The notes beneath the pieces were generated by a model. That model worked only from the letters and a program-made list of their open reading frames with translations. It had not been told where the DNA came from and did no database searches. Source: an uncultured Roseiflexaceae bacterium (lineage in GTDB: Bacteria; Chloroflexota; Chloroflexia; Chloroflexales; Roseiflexaceae). From it: a stretch of DNA of 12,567 bases. Position 1 is the first letter of the stretch, and the number at the start of each line of letters is the position of its first letter. Below are positions 5,573-12,567 of the stretch, piece by piece. The stretch lies in NCBI GenBank assembly GCA_937974195.1, contig CALJIC010000291.1, positions 1 through 12,567 of the forward strand, given 5' to 3'. A program made the translations under genes and the position numbers.

Positions 5573-8173
5573 ATGAACGAGGTCCTCTCGTTCGGCGAGT
5601 GGGTGCGGCGGCGCCGCAGGGCGCTGGCGCTGACGCAGGCGGAGCTAGCCGCCCGCGCCGCCTGCTCCAAGGAGCTCATCGCCAAGATCGAGGGGGACGC
5701 CCGCCGGCCCTCGAAGCAGGTGGCGGCGCTGCTGGCGGCCGCCCTGCAGCTCGATGAGGCCGAGGCCCAGCTGTTCGTGCGCGCCGCGCGGGCCGAGCTC
5801 GCCCCCGACCGCCTGCCGCCGCCCACGCAGCGCGTCCCGCTCCCCCGGCTCACCGCGGCCTCCCCGCGCGCCGCCGCGAGCGTCCAGCCGCCCGAGAAAG
5901 CGCCCCCGCGCACCAATCTGCCGGCGCAGGCCACCCCGCTGATCGGCCGCGAGCGCGAGGTCGCCGCTGTCGCGGCGCTGCTCCGCCAGCCCGGCGTCCG
6001 GCTGGTCACGCTCACCGGGCCGGGCGGCACCGGCAAGACCCGCCTGGCGCTCCAGGTCGCGGATGAGCTGCTCGGCGCCGCTGCGCGCCAGCTTCCTGCC
6101 CCCGGCCGGGGCGCGGCGGGGGCGCTGCAGCGCGAGCGCGGACCCGGAGGTGAGGAGCCCTTCCCCGACGGCGTCTGGTTCGTCAACCTGGCCCCGATCG
6201 ACAGCCCCGGCCTGGTCGGCACGACGATCGCCCACGCCCTCGGTGTGGCGGAGGGCGCCCGCGCGCCGATCGAGCAGCACCTGCACGCCTTCCTGCGCGC
6301 GAAGCGGGCGCTGCTGCTGCTGGACAACTTCGAGCAGGTCCTCGACGCGGCGCCGCTGGTCGCCGAGCTGCTGGCGGCGGCGCCGGGGCTGAAGGTCCTC
6401 GTCACCAGCCGGGCCGTGCTGCACCTGTACGGCGAGCACGAGTTCGCCGTCTCGCCGCTGGCGCTGCCGCCGCTGGCCCCCGACGCCGCGCAGGACATCG
6501 CGCAGTACGAGGCGGTGAAGCTGTTCGTCGTCCGCGCCCGGGCCGCCAGGGCCGGCTTCGCGCTCACGAACGACAACGCCGCGGCGGTCGCCGCGATCTG
6601 CCACCGCCTGGACGGGCTGCCGCTGGCGATCGAGCTGGCCGCGGCGCGCGTCAAGTTTTTCCCGCCCGAGGCGCTGCTGGCGCGCCTGGAGCGCCCGCTC
6701 CAGGTGCTGACCGGCGGCCCGCGCGATCTGCCCGGGCGCCAGCAGACCTTGCGGGGCACGATCGACTGGAGCTACAACCTGCTGGACCGGGGCGAGCAGG
6801 CGCTGTTCCGGCGGCTGGGGGTGTTTGTGGGCGGCTGCACGCCGGAGGCCGCGGCAGCGGTGTGCGCCGCCGAGGGCGACCCGCAGCAGGACCCTGTGGA
6901 CGGCCTGGCCTCGCTGGCGGACAAGAGCCTGCTGCGGCCCATCGAGGGGCCGGACGGCCAGCCGCGCTTTGCCATGCTGGAGACCGTCAGCGAGTATGCG
7001 CTGGAGCTGCTGGAGCAGAGCGGCGAGGCCGAGGCCATCCGGCAGCGGCACGCGAGCTACTTCGTGGCGCTGGCCGAGACGGCTGAGCGGCACCGCTACA
7101 CTCCGGCGCAGGGCGGGTGGCTGCTTCGGCTGGACGCGGACCACGACAACATGCGCGCGGCGTTGGCCTGGAGCCAGAGCGCGCCGGCCGGCGTGGGCGT
7201 CGGGGCGCGGCTAGCCGGGGCGCTGCAGTGGTTCTGGTCGATCCGCGGGTATGTGAGCGAGGGGCGCTCGTGGATCGAGCGGGCGCTGCAGCAGAGCGCC
7301 GGCGTGGCTTCCCCTCTGCGGGCGAAGCTGCTCTACGGCGCCGGCCGCCTCCAGAGCGATGGCGCGCGTGCGAGCGCCCTGATCGAGCAAGCCCTCGCGC
7401 TCTGGCGGGAGCAGGGGAACAAGGCCGGCATGGCCGACGCGCTCCTCATCCTGGGGCGCGTGGCGCGCGTGCAGCGCGATTACGGCCGCTCCGAGGCGCT
7501 TGTGCGGGAGAGCCTGGTCCTGTTCCGCGAAGAGCAGATCGCGTGGGGGATCGTCTGGGCGCTGCTCAGCCTCGGGGATGTCGCGCTCGACCAGGGGGAC
7601 GCCGCCCGGGCTCTGGGGCCGGTTCAGGAGGCCCTGGCGCTGACCGAGCGCCTCGGAGACACCTACGGCAATATGTGGGCGCGCTGCCTCCTCGGGCGGC
7701 TGGCGCATCTGCAGGGCGACCTCGAGCGGGCGGCGGCGCTGCTCGAGGAGAGCCTGGCCTGGATCCAGCCGCTGGGCAGCCCCGGCCGGAGCGGGATGCT
7801 CAACGATCTTGGACGGGTGGCGCTCGATCGCGGGGATACGAGACGCGCGGCCGCGCTGTTCGAGGAGAGCCTGAGGCTGAGCTGGGAGCCCGGCTACGAG
7901 ATCGACGTCGCGCTCAGCCTCGTCGGTATGGCTGGGGTCGCCGGGGCGCTGGGCCGGCCGATGCGCGCGGCCCGGCTGCTCGGGGCCGCCGAGACCGTAC
8001 GTGTGTCCACCGGCCGGCCGCTGACGCCTGTCGACCGGGCCGTCTTCGACCGGTATGTGGCCGCCGTCGGCGCTCAGCTGGGCGAAGCGGCCTTCGCGGC
8101 GATGTGGGCGGAGGGGCAGCAGATGACGCTGGAGCAGGCCAAAGCCGCGGCCCTGGCCGAAGTTCGCCGATAG
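5573..8173 (+). CDS. XRE-type HTH / STAND ATPase / TPR regulator
   Basis: An 866-residue regulator of the AfsR-like STAND class. Residues ~6-60 are an XRE helix-turn-helix (FGEWVRRRRRALALTQAELA, SKELIAKIEGDARRP). Residues ~62-118 are a Pro/Ala linker. The NTPase domain follows, with LIGRERE (123-129), Walker A GPGGTGKT (149-156), Walker B ALLLLDNFE (246-254), the VTSR sensor (277-280) and GLPLA (348-352). A winged-helix region (~395-460) precedes a long TPR array (~490-790) and the usual ending (ARLLGAAETVRVS...). Such proteins switch on ATP binding when a ligand or protein partner is sensed by the TPRs. ATG 5573 is chosen since the HTH begins just after it and a purine-rich AGAGGGGGCG lies upstream. 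Residues ~168-197 are a Pro/Gly/Arg-rich insert between Walker A and FPDGVWFV. The target is unknown; the divergent repeat protein is a candidate. Confidence 0.92.
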   Translation: MNEVLSFGEWVRRRRRALALTQAELAARAACSKELIAKIEGDARRPSKQVAALLAAALQLDEAEAQLFVRAARAELAPDRLPPPTQRVPLPRLTAASPRAAASVQPPEKAPPRTNLPAQATPLIGREREVAAVAALLRQPGVRLVTLTGPGGTGKTRLALQVADELLGAAARQLPAPGRGAAGALQRERGPGGEEPFPDGVWFVNLAPIDSPGLVGTTIAHALGVAEGARAPIEQHLHAFLRAKRALLLLDNFEQVLDAAPLVAELLAAAPGLKVLVTSRAVLHLYGEHEFAVSPLALPPLAPDAAQDIAQYEAVKLFVVRARAARAGFALTNDNAAAVAAICHRLDGLPLAIELAAARVKFFPPEALLARLERPLQVLTGGPRDLPGRQQTLRGTIDWSYNLLDRGEQALFRRLGVFVGGCTPEAAAAVCAAEGDPQQDPVDGLASLADKSLLRPIEGPDGQPRFAMLETVSEYALELLEQSGEAEAIRQRHASYFVALAETAERHRYTPAQGGWLLRLDADHDNMRAALAWSQSAPAGVGVGARLAGALQWFWSIRGYVSEGRSWIERALQQSAGVASPLRAKLLYGAGRLQSDGARASALIEQALALWREQGNKAGMADALLILGRVARVQRDYGRSEALVRESLVLFREEQIAWGIVWALLSLGDVALDQGDAARALGPVQEALALTERLGDTYGNMWARCLLGRLAHLQGDLERAAALLEESLAWIQPLGSPGRSGMLNDLGRVALDRGDTRRAAALFEESLRLSWEPGYEIDVALSLVGMAGVAGALGRPMRAARLLGAAETVRVSTGRPLTPVDRAVFDRYVAAVGAQLGEAAFAAMWAEGQQMTLEQAKAAALAEVRR

Positions 8174-8226
8174 CCTGCCGAGTCCGACCGCTCACGAAGC
8201 CCTGTGGTGCGGCCGCGGGCGCCAAG

Positions 8227-8940
8227 TCATCCCGCGGCATCGTGCTCCTGGCGAACCAGCTCCGTCACGTGGGCGAGCTCCTCCGCCAACTCCGCCCGCT
8301 CGTCGTCCGTGAGGTCCAGCGCCTGCATAGCGCGAAGGGATGACTGAGCCAGCTCGCGGTTGTTCATCCGCACCGCCAGCTCCGCCCGGTACAGGTACGC
8401 CCGCGCGAGCTCGATCGGTGCGGCGTCCTTAAAGCGCCGCAGCCCGCTGTCGAGCGTCTTGAGCGCGAGCGCCTCGTCCCCGCGCGCGTCCCCCAGCCGC
8501 GCCGCAACGCTGATGATCCCCGCCAGCCCCTCGCCCTTGCCCTCGTCCTCGGTGTCGCCCAGCTTGTAGAAGCGCAGCCAGTTCCCGCCCGGGTCAACCA
8601 CATTGAACCCGCGCACCGTGCCATACTTCTTGCGCGGCCGCATGATGCGCGGGATGCCAGCGGCGGGGAGCTTGCCGAACGCCTGGCGCAGCCGCGCGGC
8701 GAAGTCGCGGTAGAGCTGATCTGGGTCGGGCACGACGATGATCGCGGTGCTGTAGGAGTCAGCCGGCCGAAAGCCCTCCATGCCGAAGAGGTGCACCTGC
8801 ATATCCTCGAGGGCGACGACCGCGTACGGGTAGGGACGCGTCTGCCGGTAGGTCCGCCTGAATCCGAGCGCCTCGTAGAAGGCGACCGACTCGTCGAGGT
8901 CAGCGCACGGTAGGCAGGGGTACATGCGTTCGTTCGCCAT
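8227..8940 (-). CDS. VOC (glyoxalase/bleomycin-resistance fold) protein with helical C-terminus
   Basis: A 237-residue cytoplasmic protein. Residues ~5-128 are a vicinal-oxygen-chelate fold with two beta-alpha-beta units, visible as YPCLPCADLDESVAFYEALG (7-26), VHLFG (49-53) and the closing NVVDPGGNWLRFYKL (113-127). Residues ~139-232 are all-helical and TPR-like (LARAYLYRAELAVRMNNREL). The usual metal ligands are not all present: only His50 is obvious, the first-strand His/Gln is missing, and the final Glu position near WLRFY carries Arg. This resembles metal-free, ligand-binding members such as bleomycin-binding proteins more than glyoxalase I. ATG 8940 is chosen because GGAGG lies 5 nt upstream; the in-frame GTG at 8946 overlaps that site. 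The stop is 53 bp from the stop of the convergent STAND gene. The substrate is unknown. Confidence 0.85.
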   Translation of the reverse strand: MANERMYPCLPCADLDESVAFYEALGFRRTYRQTRPYPYAVVALEDMQVHLFGMEGFRPADSYSTAIIVVPDPDQLYRDFAARLRQAFGKLPAAGIPRIMRPRKKYGTVRGFNVVDPGGNWLRFYKLGDTEDEGKGEGLAGIISVAARLGDARGDEALALKTLDSGLRRFKDAAPIELARAYLYRAELAVRMNNRELAQSSLRAMQALDLTDDERAELAEELAHVTELVRQEHDAAG

Positions 8941-9252
8941 CGCCACCTCCTGATTCGCGCGGCCGAGTCCCTTGCGAGCTCCAGCATACCAGGGTGGTGC
9001 GACGTTGGAGGGTTTGTGCCACAGCAGCCGCTTCAGCAGCCCGCTGCGGCTCTGTCACACGGTTACAGCTGCCCGCGGGGAGCCGGCCTCGCGGGCCAGC
9101 GCCGCCGGTCGGGCGCGAAAAACCCTCCAAGATAGTATCAAGGTCCGCGCCTGCACTTTACACCGGGCCCGTTGCGCGTTACACTCAGCACTCGAACGCA
9201 CCTGTGCGCGCCGCGCGCCATTGCGGCGACACGCGGCACTCCAAGGAGAGCT
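8941..9252. other. 312-bp divergent intergenic region
   Basis: No gene is supported. It contains a -10-like TATGCT on the minus strand (8983-8988) ahead of the VOC gene, an 11-bp inverted pair TTGGAGGGTTT (9005-9015) and AAACCCTCCAA (9120-9130), and the decarboxylase promoter (9157-9185). No dispersed full palindrome is present, although CCCTCCA is shared with the repeat arms. Confidence 0.5.
9157..9185 (+). promoter_or_regulatory. Promoter of the decarboxylase gene
   Basis: TTTACA (9157-9162), a 17-bp spacer and TACACT (9180-9185) make a reasonable sigma-70-like promoter. Transcription would begin near 9192, leaving a leader of about 60 nt that ends with AAGGAG just before the ATG. Confidence 0.55.
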
Positions 9253-10674
9253 ATGCGCTACCTCGACCATCTCCGGCAGTTCAGCGACGAGCAGGGCCGC
9301 CTGAACGACTTCATCGAGCTGCGCGACGGCCGGGTGCTGCTCGGCGGCCAGGTCGACGTGCTGGATCTCGCTGTGCGCTACGGCACGCCGCTCGAGGTCG
9401 CGTTCTGCCCGCAGATCACCCGCCGCATCCGCGAGATGGAGGCCGCCTTCGCCGAGGCCTCCCGCCGCACCGGCTACCGCGGCGGCTTCGTGTACGCCTA
9501 CGCCACCAAGGCCAACTTCGCCCGCGAGGCTACCGCCACGGCCGTCGCCGCCGGCGCCCACTACGAGACCTCCTCCGCGATCGACGTGCGCATCGCCCAC
9601 CGCCTGTGGCAGTCCGGCGCGCTCCCGGCGGATCGCTTCGTCCTCTGCAACGGCTCGAAGGAGCGCGCCTACCTCGACGCCATCCTCGATCTGCGGCTGG
9701 CCGGCTTCGCCAACGTCGTGCCGGTGCTCGACGACCCCGAGGAGTTCGAGGCGCTCGCCGCCTGCCCCGAGCCGCTGCTGCTCGGCGTCCGCGAGCGCAA
9801 GGACCCGCAGGACCTGGCCGAGGGCGCGACCTACGGCTACGACCGCTTCGGCATGCTCCCCGACGAGCTCGCCGCCCTCGCCAAGCGCGTGGCCGGCACC
9901 CACCACCGCATCGTGCTGTACCACGCGATGGTCGGCAGCCAGCTTGACGACAGCGCGTTCTTCATCCGCGAGCTGCAGGAGTCGCTCGCCGGATTCGTGA
10001 GCCTGCGCTCGCTCGCCCCGGCGATGGACTACTTCGACTTCGGCGGCGGCGTGCCGACCAGCGCCTACAGCCTCGGCTTCTCCTTCGACTACGCCGGCTT
10101 CGTCGCGGATCTGCAGCGGATGGTGATGGCCGCCTGCGACGCCGCCGGCCTGCCGCACCCGCATCTGGTGGGCGAGTTCGGCCGCTACACCGTCGCCGAC
10201 CACGGCGTCCACATCTTCCGCCTCGGCCGGGTGAAGCAGGGGCAGGCCGGCGCCCCGCCCTGGTACCTGCTCGACGGCAGCCTGATGGTCGCGCTGCCGG
10301 ACATCCTGATCGTCAGCGGGCAGCAGTTCATCTGCCTGGCGCTCAACCACCACGACGCCGAGGCCGGGCCGGTGGTGCTCGGCGGCCGGCGCACCTGCGA
10401 CTCGGACGACTTCTACCCGCGCCCGGGCGACCCGCCGCTGATCCTGCCGCTCGTCGGCCCGCAGGCGCCCGCCGAGCCGCTCCTGATCGCCTTCTTCGGC
10501 ACCGGCGCCTACCAGGCCATGCTCGCCGGCGAGGGAGGCGCGCACCACTGCCTGGCGCCCGAGGCGCCCAAGGTCGTGATCGAGGAGCGCGGCGGCGAGC
10601 TCGTGACCACGGTCATCCCCGAGCAGCCTCCGGAGGACGTGCTCAGCGAGCTGGGGTACGAGGTGGATTGGTGA
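9253..10674 (+). CDS. Fold-III PLP-dependent decarboxylase, probably arginine decarboxylase (short SpeA-like)
   Basis: A 473-residue enzyme of the alanine-racemase-fold decarboxylases, which remove the alpha-carboxyl group of basic amino acids using pyridoxal phosphate. Lys86 in YAYATKANF is the expected PLP lysine. Gly264-266 (DFGGGVP) and GEFGR (307-311) fit phosphate binding, CDSD (382-385) is the active-site cysteine motif, and FFGTGAY (414-420) supplies the PLP tyrosine. LCNGSKERAYL (131-141), the LLDGSLMVALPD stretch and FFGTGAYQAML resemble arginine decarboxylase SpeA more than diaminopimelate decarboxylase LysA, pointing to agmatine and polyamine synthesis. SpeA of E. coli is about 650 residues, so this protein lacks its extra helical parts. 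ATG 9253 follows AAGGAG closely; an upstream in-frame start at 9172 precedes the predicted -10 and is rejected. Substrate is inferred and diaminopimelate or another amino acid is not excluded. No neighbouring polyamine gene. Confidence 0.82.
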   Translation: MRYLDHLRQFSDEQGRLNDFIELRDGRVLLGGQVDVLDLAVRYGTPLEVAFCPQITRRIREMEAAFAEASRRTGYRGGFVYAYATKANFAREATATAVAAGAHYETSSAIDVRIAHRLWQSGALPADRFVLCNGSKERAYLDAILDLRLAGFANVVPVLDDPEEFEALAACPEPLLLGVRERKDPQDLAEGATYGYDRFGMLPDELAALAKRVAGTHHRIVLYHAMVGSQLDDSAFFIRELQESLAGFVSLRSLAPAMDYFDFGGGVPTSAYSLGFSFDYAGFVADLQRMVMAACDAAGLPHPHLVGEFGRYTVADHGVHIFRLGRVKQGQAGAPPWYLLDGSLMVALPDILIVSGQQFICLALNHHDAEAGPVVLGGRRTCDSDDFYPRPGDPPLILPLVGPQAPAEPLLIAFFGTGAYQAMLAGEGGAHHCLAPEAPKVVIEERGGELVTTVIPEQPPEDVLSELGYEVDW

Positions 10675-10790
10675 GGCTGGCGCCTGGATGCGGTTCGCCG
10701 CAGGTGGCGCGCCGCTTGCTGAGCAGTGCGGTGTCACCCTGACGCGGCTCGCGCAATGGGGTGCGGGGAGACCAAGCCTCCCCGGAACGT

Positions 10791-10817
10791 CCTTTTTCCG
10801 CCGAGCGGCGAAAAAGG
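10791..10817. repeat. Hairpin with T-rich and A-rich arms before the lipoprotein gene
   Basis: CCTTTTTCCGCC (10791-10802) pairs with GGCGAAAAAGG (10807-10817) around GAGC, with one bulged C. It lies 116 nt after the decarboxylase stop and 27 nt before the lipoprotein ATG. The T-run is in the left arm rather than after the stem, so it is not a standard terminator. It may be an operator or leader hairpin of the lipoprotein gene. Confidence 0.5.
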
Positions 10818-10844
10818 CGAACGAGTAGTGAGGTGGAGAACCAT

Positions 10845-12497
10845 ATGCTCAGACGACCCGGCCGAATCCTCCTGTGCCTCGTGCTGGGCGTGGCGCTCGC
10901 CGGCTGTGAGGCGCTCGGCGGCCTCCAGCCCACGCCGCCGCCGATCATCCTGATCGCCACCCCCACGCCCGAGCAGCAGGGACCCGCGGCGACCGAGGCC
11001 CCGGCCCAGCCGGCGACTCCCGCCCCGGCGGCGACCGAGGCGGCGCCGCAGCCCGCCGCGACGCCCGCGCCCGACGCCACCGCCGCCCCGCCCGAGCAGG
11101 CCGGCGGCACAGTCACCTTCGCCTTCGACAGCTTCCCGAGCTACTTCCCCGGCGTCATCGCCGAGGTGCGCGGCCTGCTGGCCCAGCGCGGCTACGAGCT
11201 CGAGCTGGTGCCGTTCGGGCTGGACGGCAACGACTTCTCCGAGGCCGAGCGCTTCGAGCGGCTGCGCAGCGGCGAGTGGGACGTGCTCGCCACCACGCTG
11301 GACGGCTTCGCCCGCCAGGGGGACCCGGCGATCGGCGCGATCACCGCGCTGGTGGACGAGAGCGCCGGCGCCGACAAGCTCGTGGCCGCCCCGGGGATCG
11401 CGACGATCAACGACCTGCGCGGCAAGCGCGTCGCCTACAGCGAGGGCAGCGTCGGCGAGTTCTTCCTCTACTACGCGCTCAGCCTGGCCGGCCTCGGCCC
11501 CGGCGACGTCACCCTCGTCGCCCGCCCGACTGTCGCCGAGGCGGTTGCGGCCTACACCTCCGGCGAGGCCGACGCCGTCTCGGCCTGGGAGCCGGACGTG
11601 CTGGCGGCCGAGGAGCAGGGCGCCCAGGTGCTGATCGCCTCCGACAAGCTGCGCGCCATCCTGGACGTGCTGGTCACCTCGCGCCAGTCGATCGAGAGCC
11701 GGCCCGCCGCCGTGCAGGCCTTCCACGAAGCCTGGTTCGAGGCGCTGAAGCTGATGATCGACAGCCCGGCGGACGCGGAGCAGGCGATCATCGAGTGGGG
11801 CAACACCGACTGGTCCCTGATCGCCGCGCCGGGCGACCTCACCGCCTCGCTCGAGAGCCTGGCGCAGGCCACGCTCGGCGCGAACCAGATCGCCTTCCGC
11901 TCGCCCGACGTGCTGGTGAGCCGCATCGCGCAGGCCCAGGACGTCTGGCGCCGCGCCGGGCAGAGCGTCCCCGAGGCCGACCTGGCCCAGCTGATCGACG
12001 GCCGCTTCGTCGCCGCCTCGGCCCAGGACCCCGGCCTGTTCTCGACCCAGCCGCCGGCCAACAGCTCGTTCCTGCTGACCTCGCGCATCGATCTGCCGCA
12101 GCTCTCCCAGCAGGAGCAGCAGCAGACCGAGGCGGTCGTCCAGCTGCCGATCGAAAAGATCGACTTCGAGCCGGACAGCCTGCGGCTCACCGAGCAGGCC
12201 CAGCGCGACCTGATCGAGCAGGTGCTGCCGGTGCTGCGCAGCTCGACGCTCTACCTGAAGATCGAGGGGAGCTCGGCCTGGCCCGGGCCGGAGGGGCGCT
12301 TCACCGCCGAGGAGATCCGCGCCTTCGCCCGCGACCGGGCCACCAGCGTGGCGACCTTCCTCAGCCAGCAGGGGATCAACCCCAACCGCTTCATCATCGG
12401 CACGCTCGAGCCGAAGTACCCCAACAGCATCAACGAGGCCGAGCTCGCGCAGGACCGCATCGTGCGCTTCACGCTCGTCACGCTGCCGGGGAGATAA
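10845..12497 (+). CDS. Lipoprotein: ABC-type solute-binding domain fused to OmpA-like domain
   Basis: A 550-residue surface lipoprotein. Residues 1-20 are a lipoprotein signal with lipobox LAGC (18-21), so Cys21 should carry lipid. Residues ~28-87 are a Pro/Ala/Thr linker. Residues ~88-390 match nitrate/sulfonate/taurine-type (NMT1-like) binding proteins: DLRGKRVAYSEGS at 190-202, LSLAGLGPGDV at 212-222 and SGEADAVSAWEPDV at 239-252. Residues ~430-547 are OmpA/MotB-like, with a DFEPDS start (440-445), an RATSVATFLSQQGINPNRF helix block (498-516) and a closing DRIVRFTL (537-544); these domains usually hold peptidoglycan. The ATG at 10845 has AGGTGGAG upstream; a start at 10761 would bury the signal peptide. 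A hairpin follows the stop at once, suggesting a single-gene transcript. No permease or ATPase is visible. The ligand, or whether it transports at all, is unknown. Confidence 0.88.
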   Translation: MLRRPGRILLCLVLGVALAGCEALGGLQPTPPPIILIATPTPEQQGPAATEAPAQPATPAPAATEAAPQPAATPAPDATAAPPEQAGGTVTFAFDSFPSYFPGVIAEVRGLLAQRGYELELVPFGLDGNDFSEAERFERLRSGEWDVLATTLDGFARQGDPAIGAITALVDESAGADKLVAAPGIATINDLRGKRVAYSEGSVGEFFLYYALSLAGLGPGDVTLVARPTVAEAVAAYTSGEADAVSAWEPDVLAAEEQGAQVLIASDKLRAILDVLVTSRQSIESRPAAVQAFHEAWFEALKLMIDSPADAEQAIIEWGNTDWSLIAAPGDLTASLESLAQATLGANQIAFRSPDVLVSRIAQAQDVWRRAGQSVPEADLAQLIDGRFVAASAQDPGLFSTQPPANSSFLLTSRIDLPQLSQQEQQQTEAVVQLPIEKIDFEPDSLRLTEQAQRDLIEQVLPVLRSSTLYLKIEGSSAWPGPEGRFTAEEIRAFARDRATSVATFLSQQGINPNRFIIGTLEPKYPNSINEAELAQDRIVRFTLVTLPGR

Positions 12498-12501
12498 GAG
12501 G

Positions 12502-12528
12502 GGGTGTGGAGGGCCTGCTGCCCTCCAC
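12502..12528 (+). terminator. Dispersed palindrome acting as terminator-like hairpin
   Basis: GTGGAGGGC (12506-12514) and GCCCTCCAC (12520-12528) pair perfectly around a 5-nt loop, 8 nt after the lipoprotein TAA. The sequence belongs to the same repeat family as 4917-4949, and the right flank shares GCGGGCGCAGG and GCCGCAGAGCC with the 2311-2454 region. No T-tract follows. Confidence 0.62.
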
Positions 12529-12567
12529 GCACGCCTCCGGGCGGGCGCAGGGCCGCCGCAGAGCCCT

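Noticed and set aside
5518..7144. Minus-strand frames opposite the STAND regulator
   Set aside because: Ser/Ala/Arg-rich or Gln/Arg-rich shadows with no motifs; the plus frame carries HTH and Walker motifs.
9055..10737. 560-codon minus-strand frame opposite the decarboxylase
   Set aside because: Antisense shadow with low-complexity composition and no motif; the plus-strand frame has complete catalytic motifs.
10761..10844. Earlier in-frame start for the lipoprotein gene
   Set aside because: It would place 28 charged residues before the signal peptide and run through the hairpin at 10791-10817; the ATG at 10845 gives a standard lipoprotein signal.
10734..11726. 330-codon minus-strand frame opposite the lipoprotein gene
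   Set aside because: Gly/Arg-rich shadow of the Pro/Ala/Thr linker and binding domain; no ribosome site or recognisable fold.

Overview
The window is very GC-rich and gene-dense, with no RNA genes, transposase or CRISPR array. The gene types suggest a filamentous or gliding member of the Chloroflexota (Chloroflexia, Roseiflexus/Kouleothrix-like). They include an XRE-type helix-turn-helix fused to a STAND ATPase and TPRs, a BTAD/SARP regulator, a contractile-tail sheath of the extracellular contractile injection system (eCIS) type, a Pro/Thr/Ala-linker lipoprotein, and palindromic intergenic repeats. The lineage is an inference from gene style, not a database match.

Layout. (1) Positions 28-2151, minus strand: a two-gene transcript with a small unknown protein followed by the contractile sheath; the rest of the locus would lie off the left edge. 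(2) Positions 2590-3714, plus strand: a SARP-type activator, divergent from the sheath transcript. The 438-bp gap between them holds three TTGAG-type heptamers at an exact 11-bp period, ending 8 bp from a -10-like hexamer. This is the architecture of a SARP binding site, and it points at the sheath transcript. (3) Positions 3854-4666, minus strand: a MerR regulator with a GyrI-like ligand-binding domain and a 19-bp-spacer promoter of its own, separated from the SARP gene by a 13-bp hairpin. (4) Positions 5005-5436, minus strand: a small membrane-anchored protein built of 24-residue repeats. It is divergent from (5) a large XRE-STAND-TPR regulator (5573-8173, plus), and the shared region carries a promoter with a TGTACACCG direct repeat. 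(6) Positions 8227-8940, minus strand: a VOC/glyoxalase-fold protein with a helical C-terminal extension. (7) Positions 9253-10674, plus strand: a short SpeA-like fold-III PLP decarboxylase, probably arginine decarboxylase. (8) Positions 10845-12497, plus strand: a lipoprotein joining a nitrate/taurine-type solute-binding domain to an OmpA-like peptidoglycan-binding domain.

How the genes fit together. The only clear functional coupling visible is between the SARP activator and the sheath transcript. The MerR gene looks self-regulated, and the STAND regulator may control the divergent repeat protein. The remaining genes look monocistronic and are bounded by hairpins or dispersed palindromic repeats.
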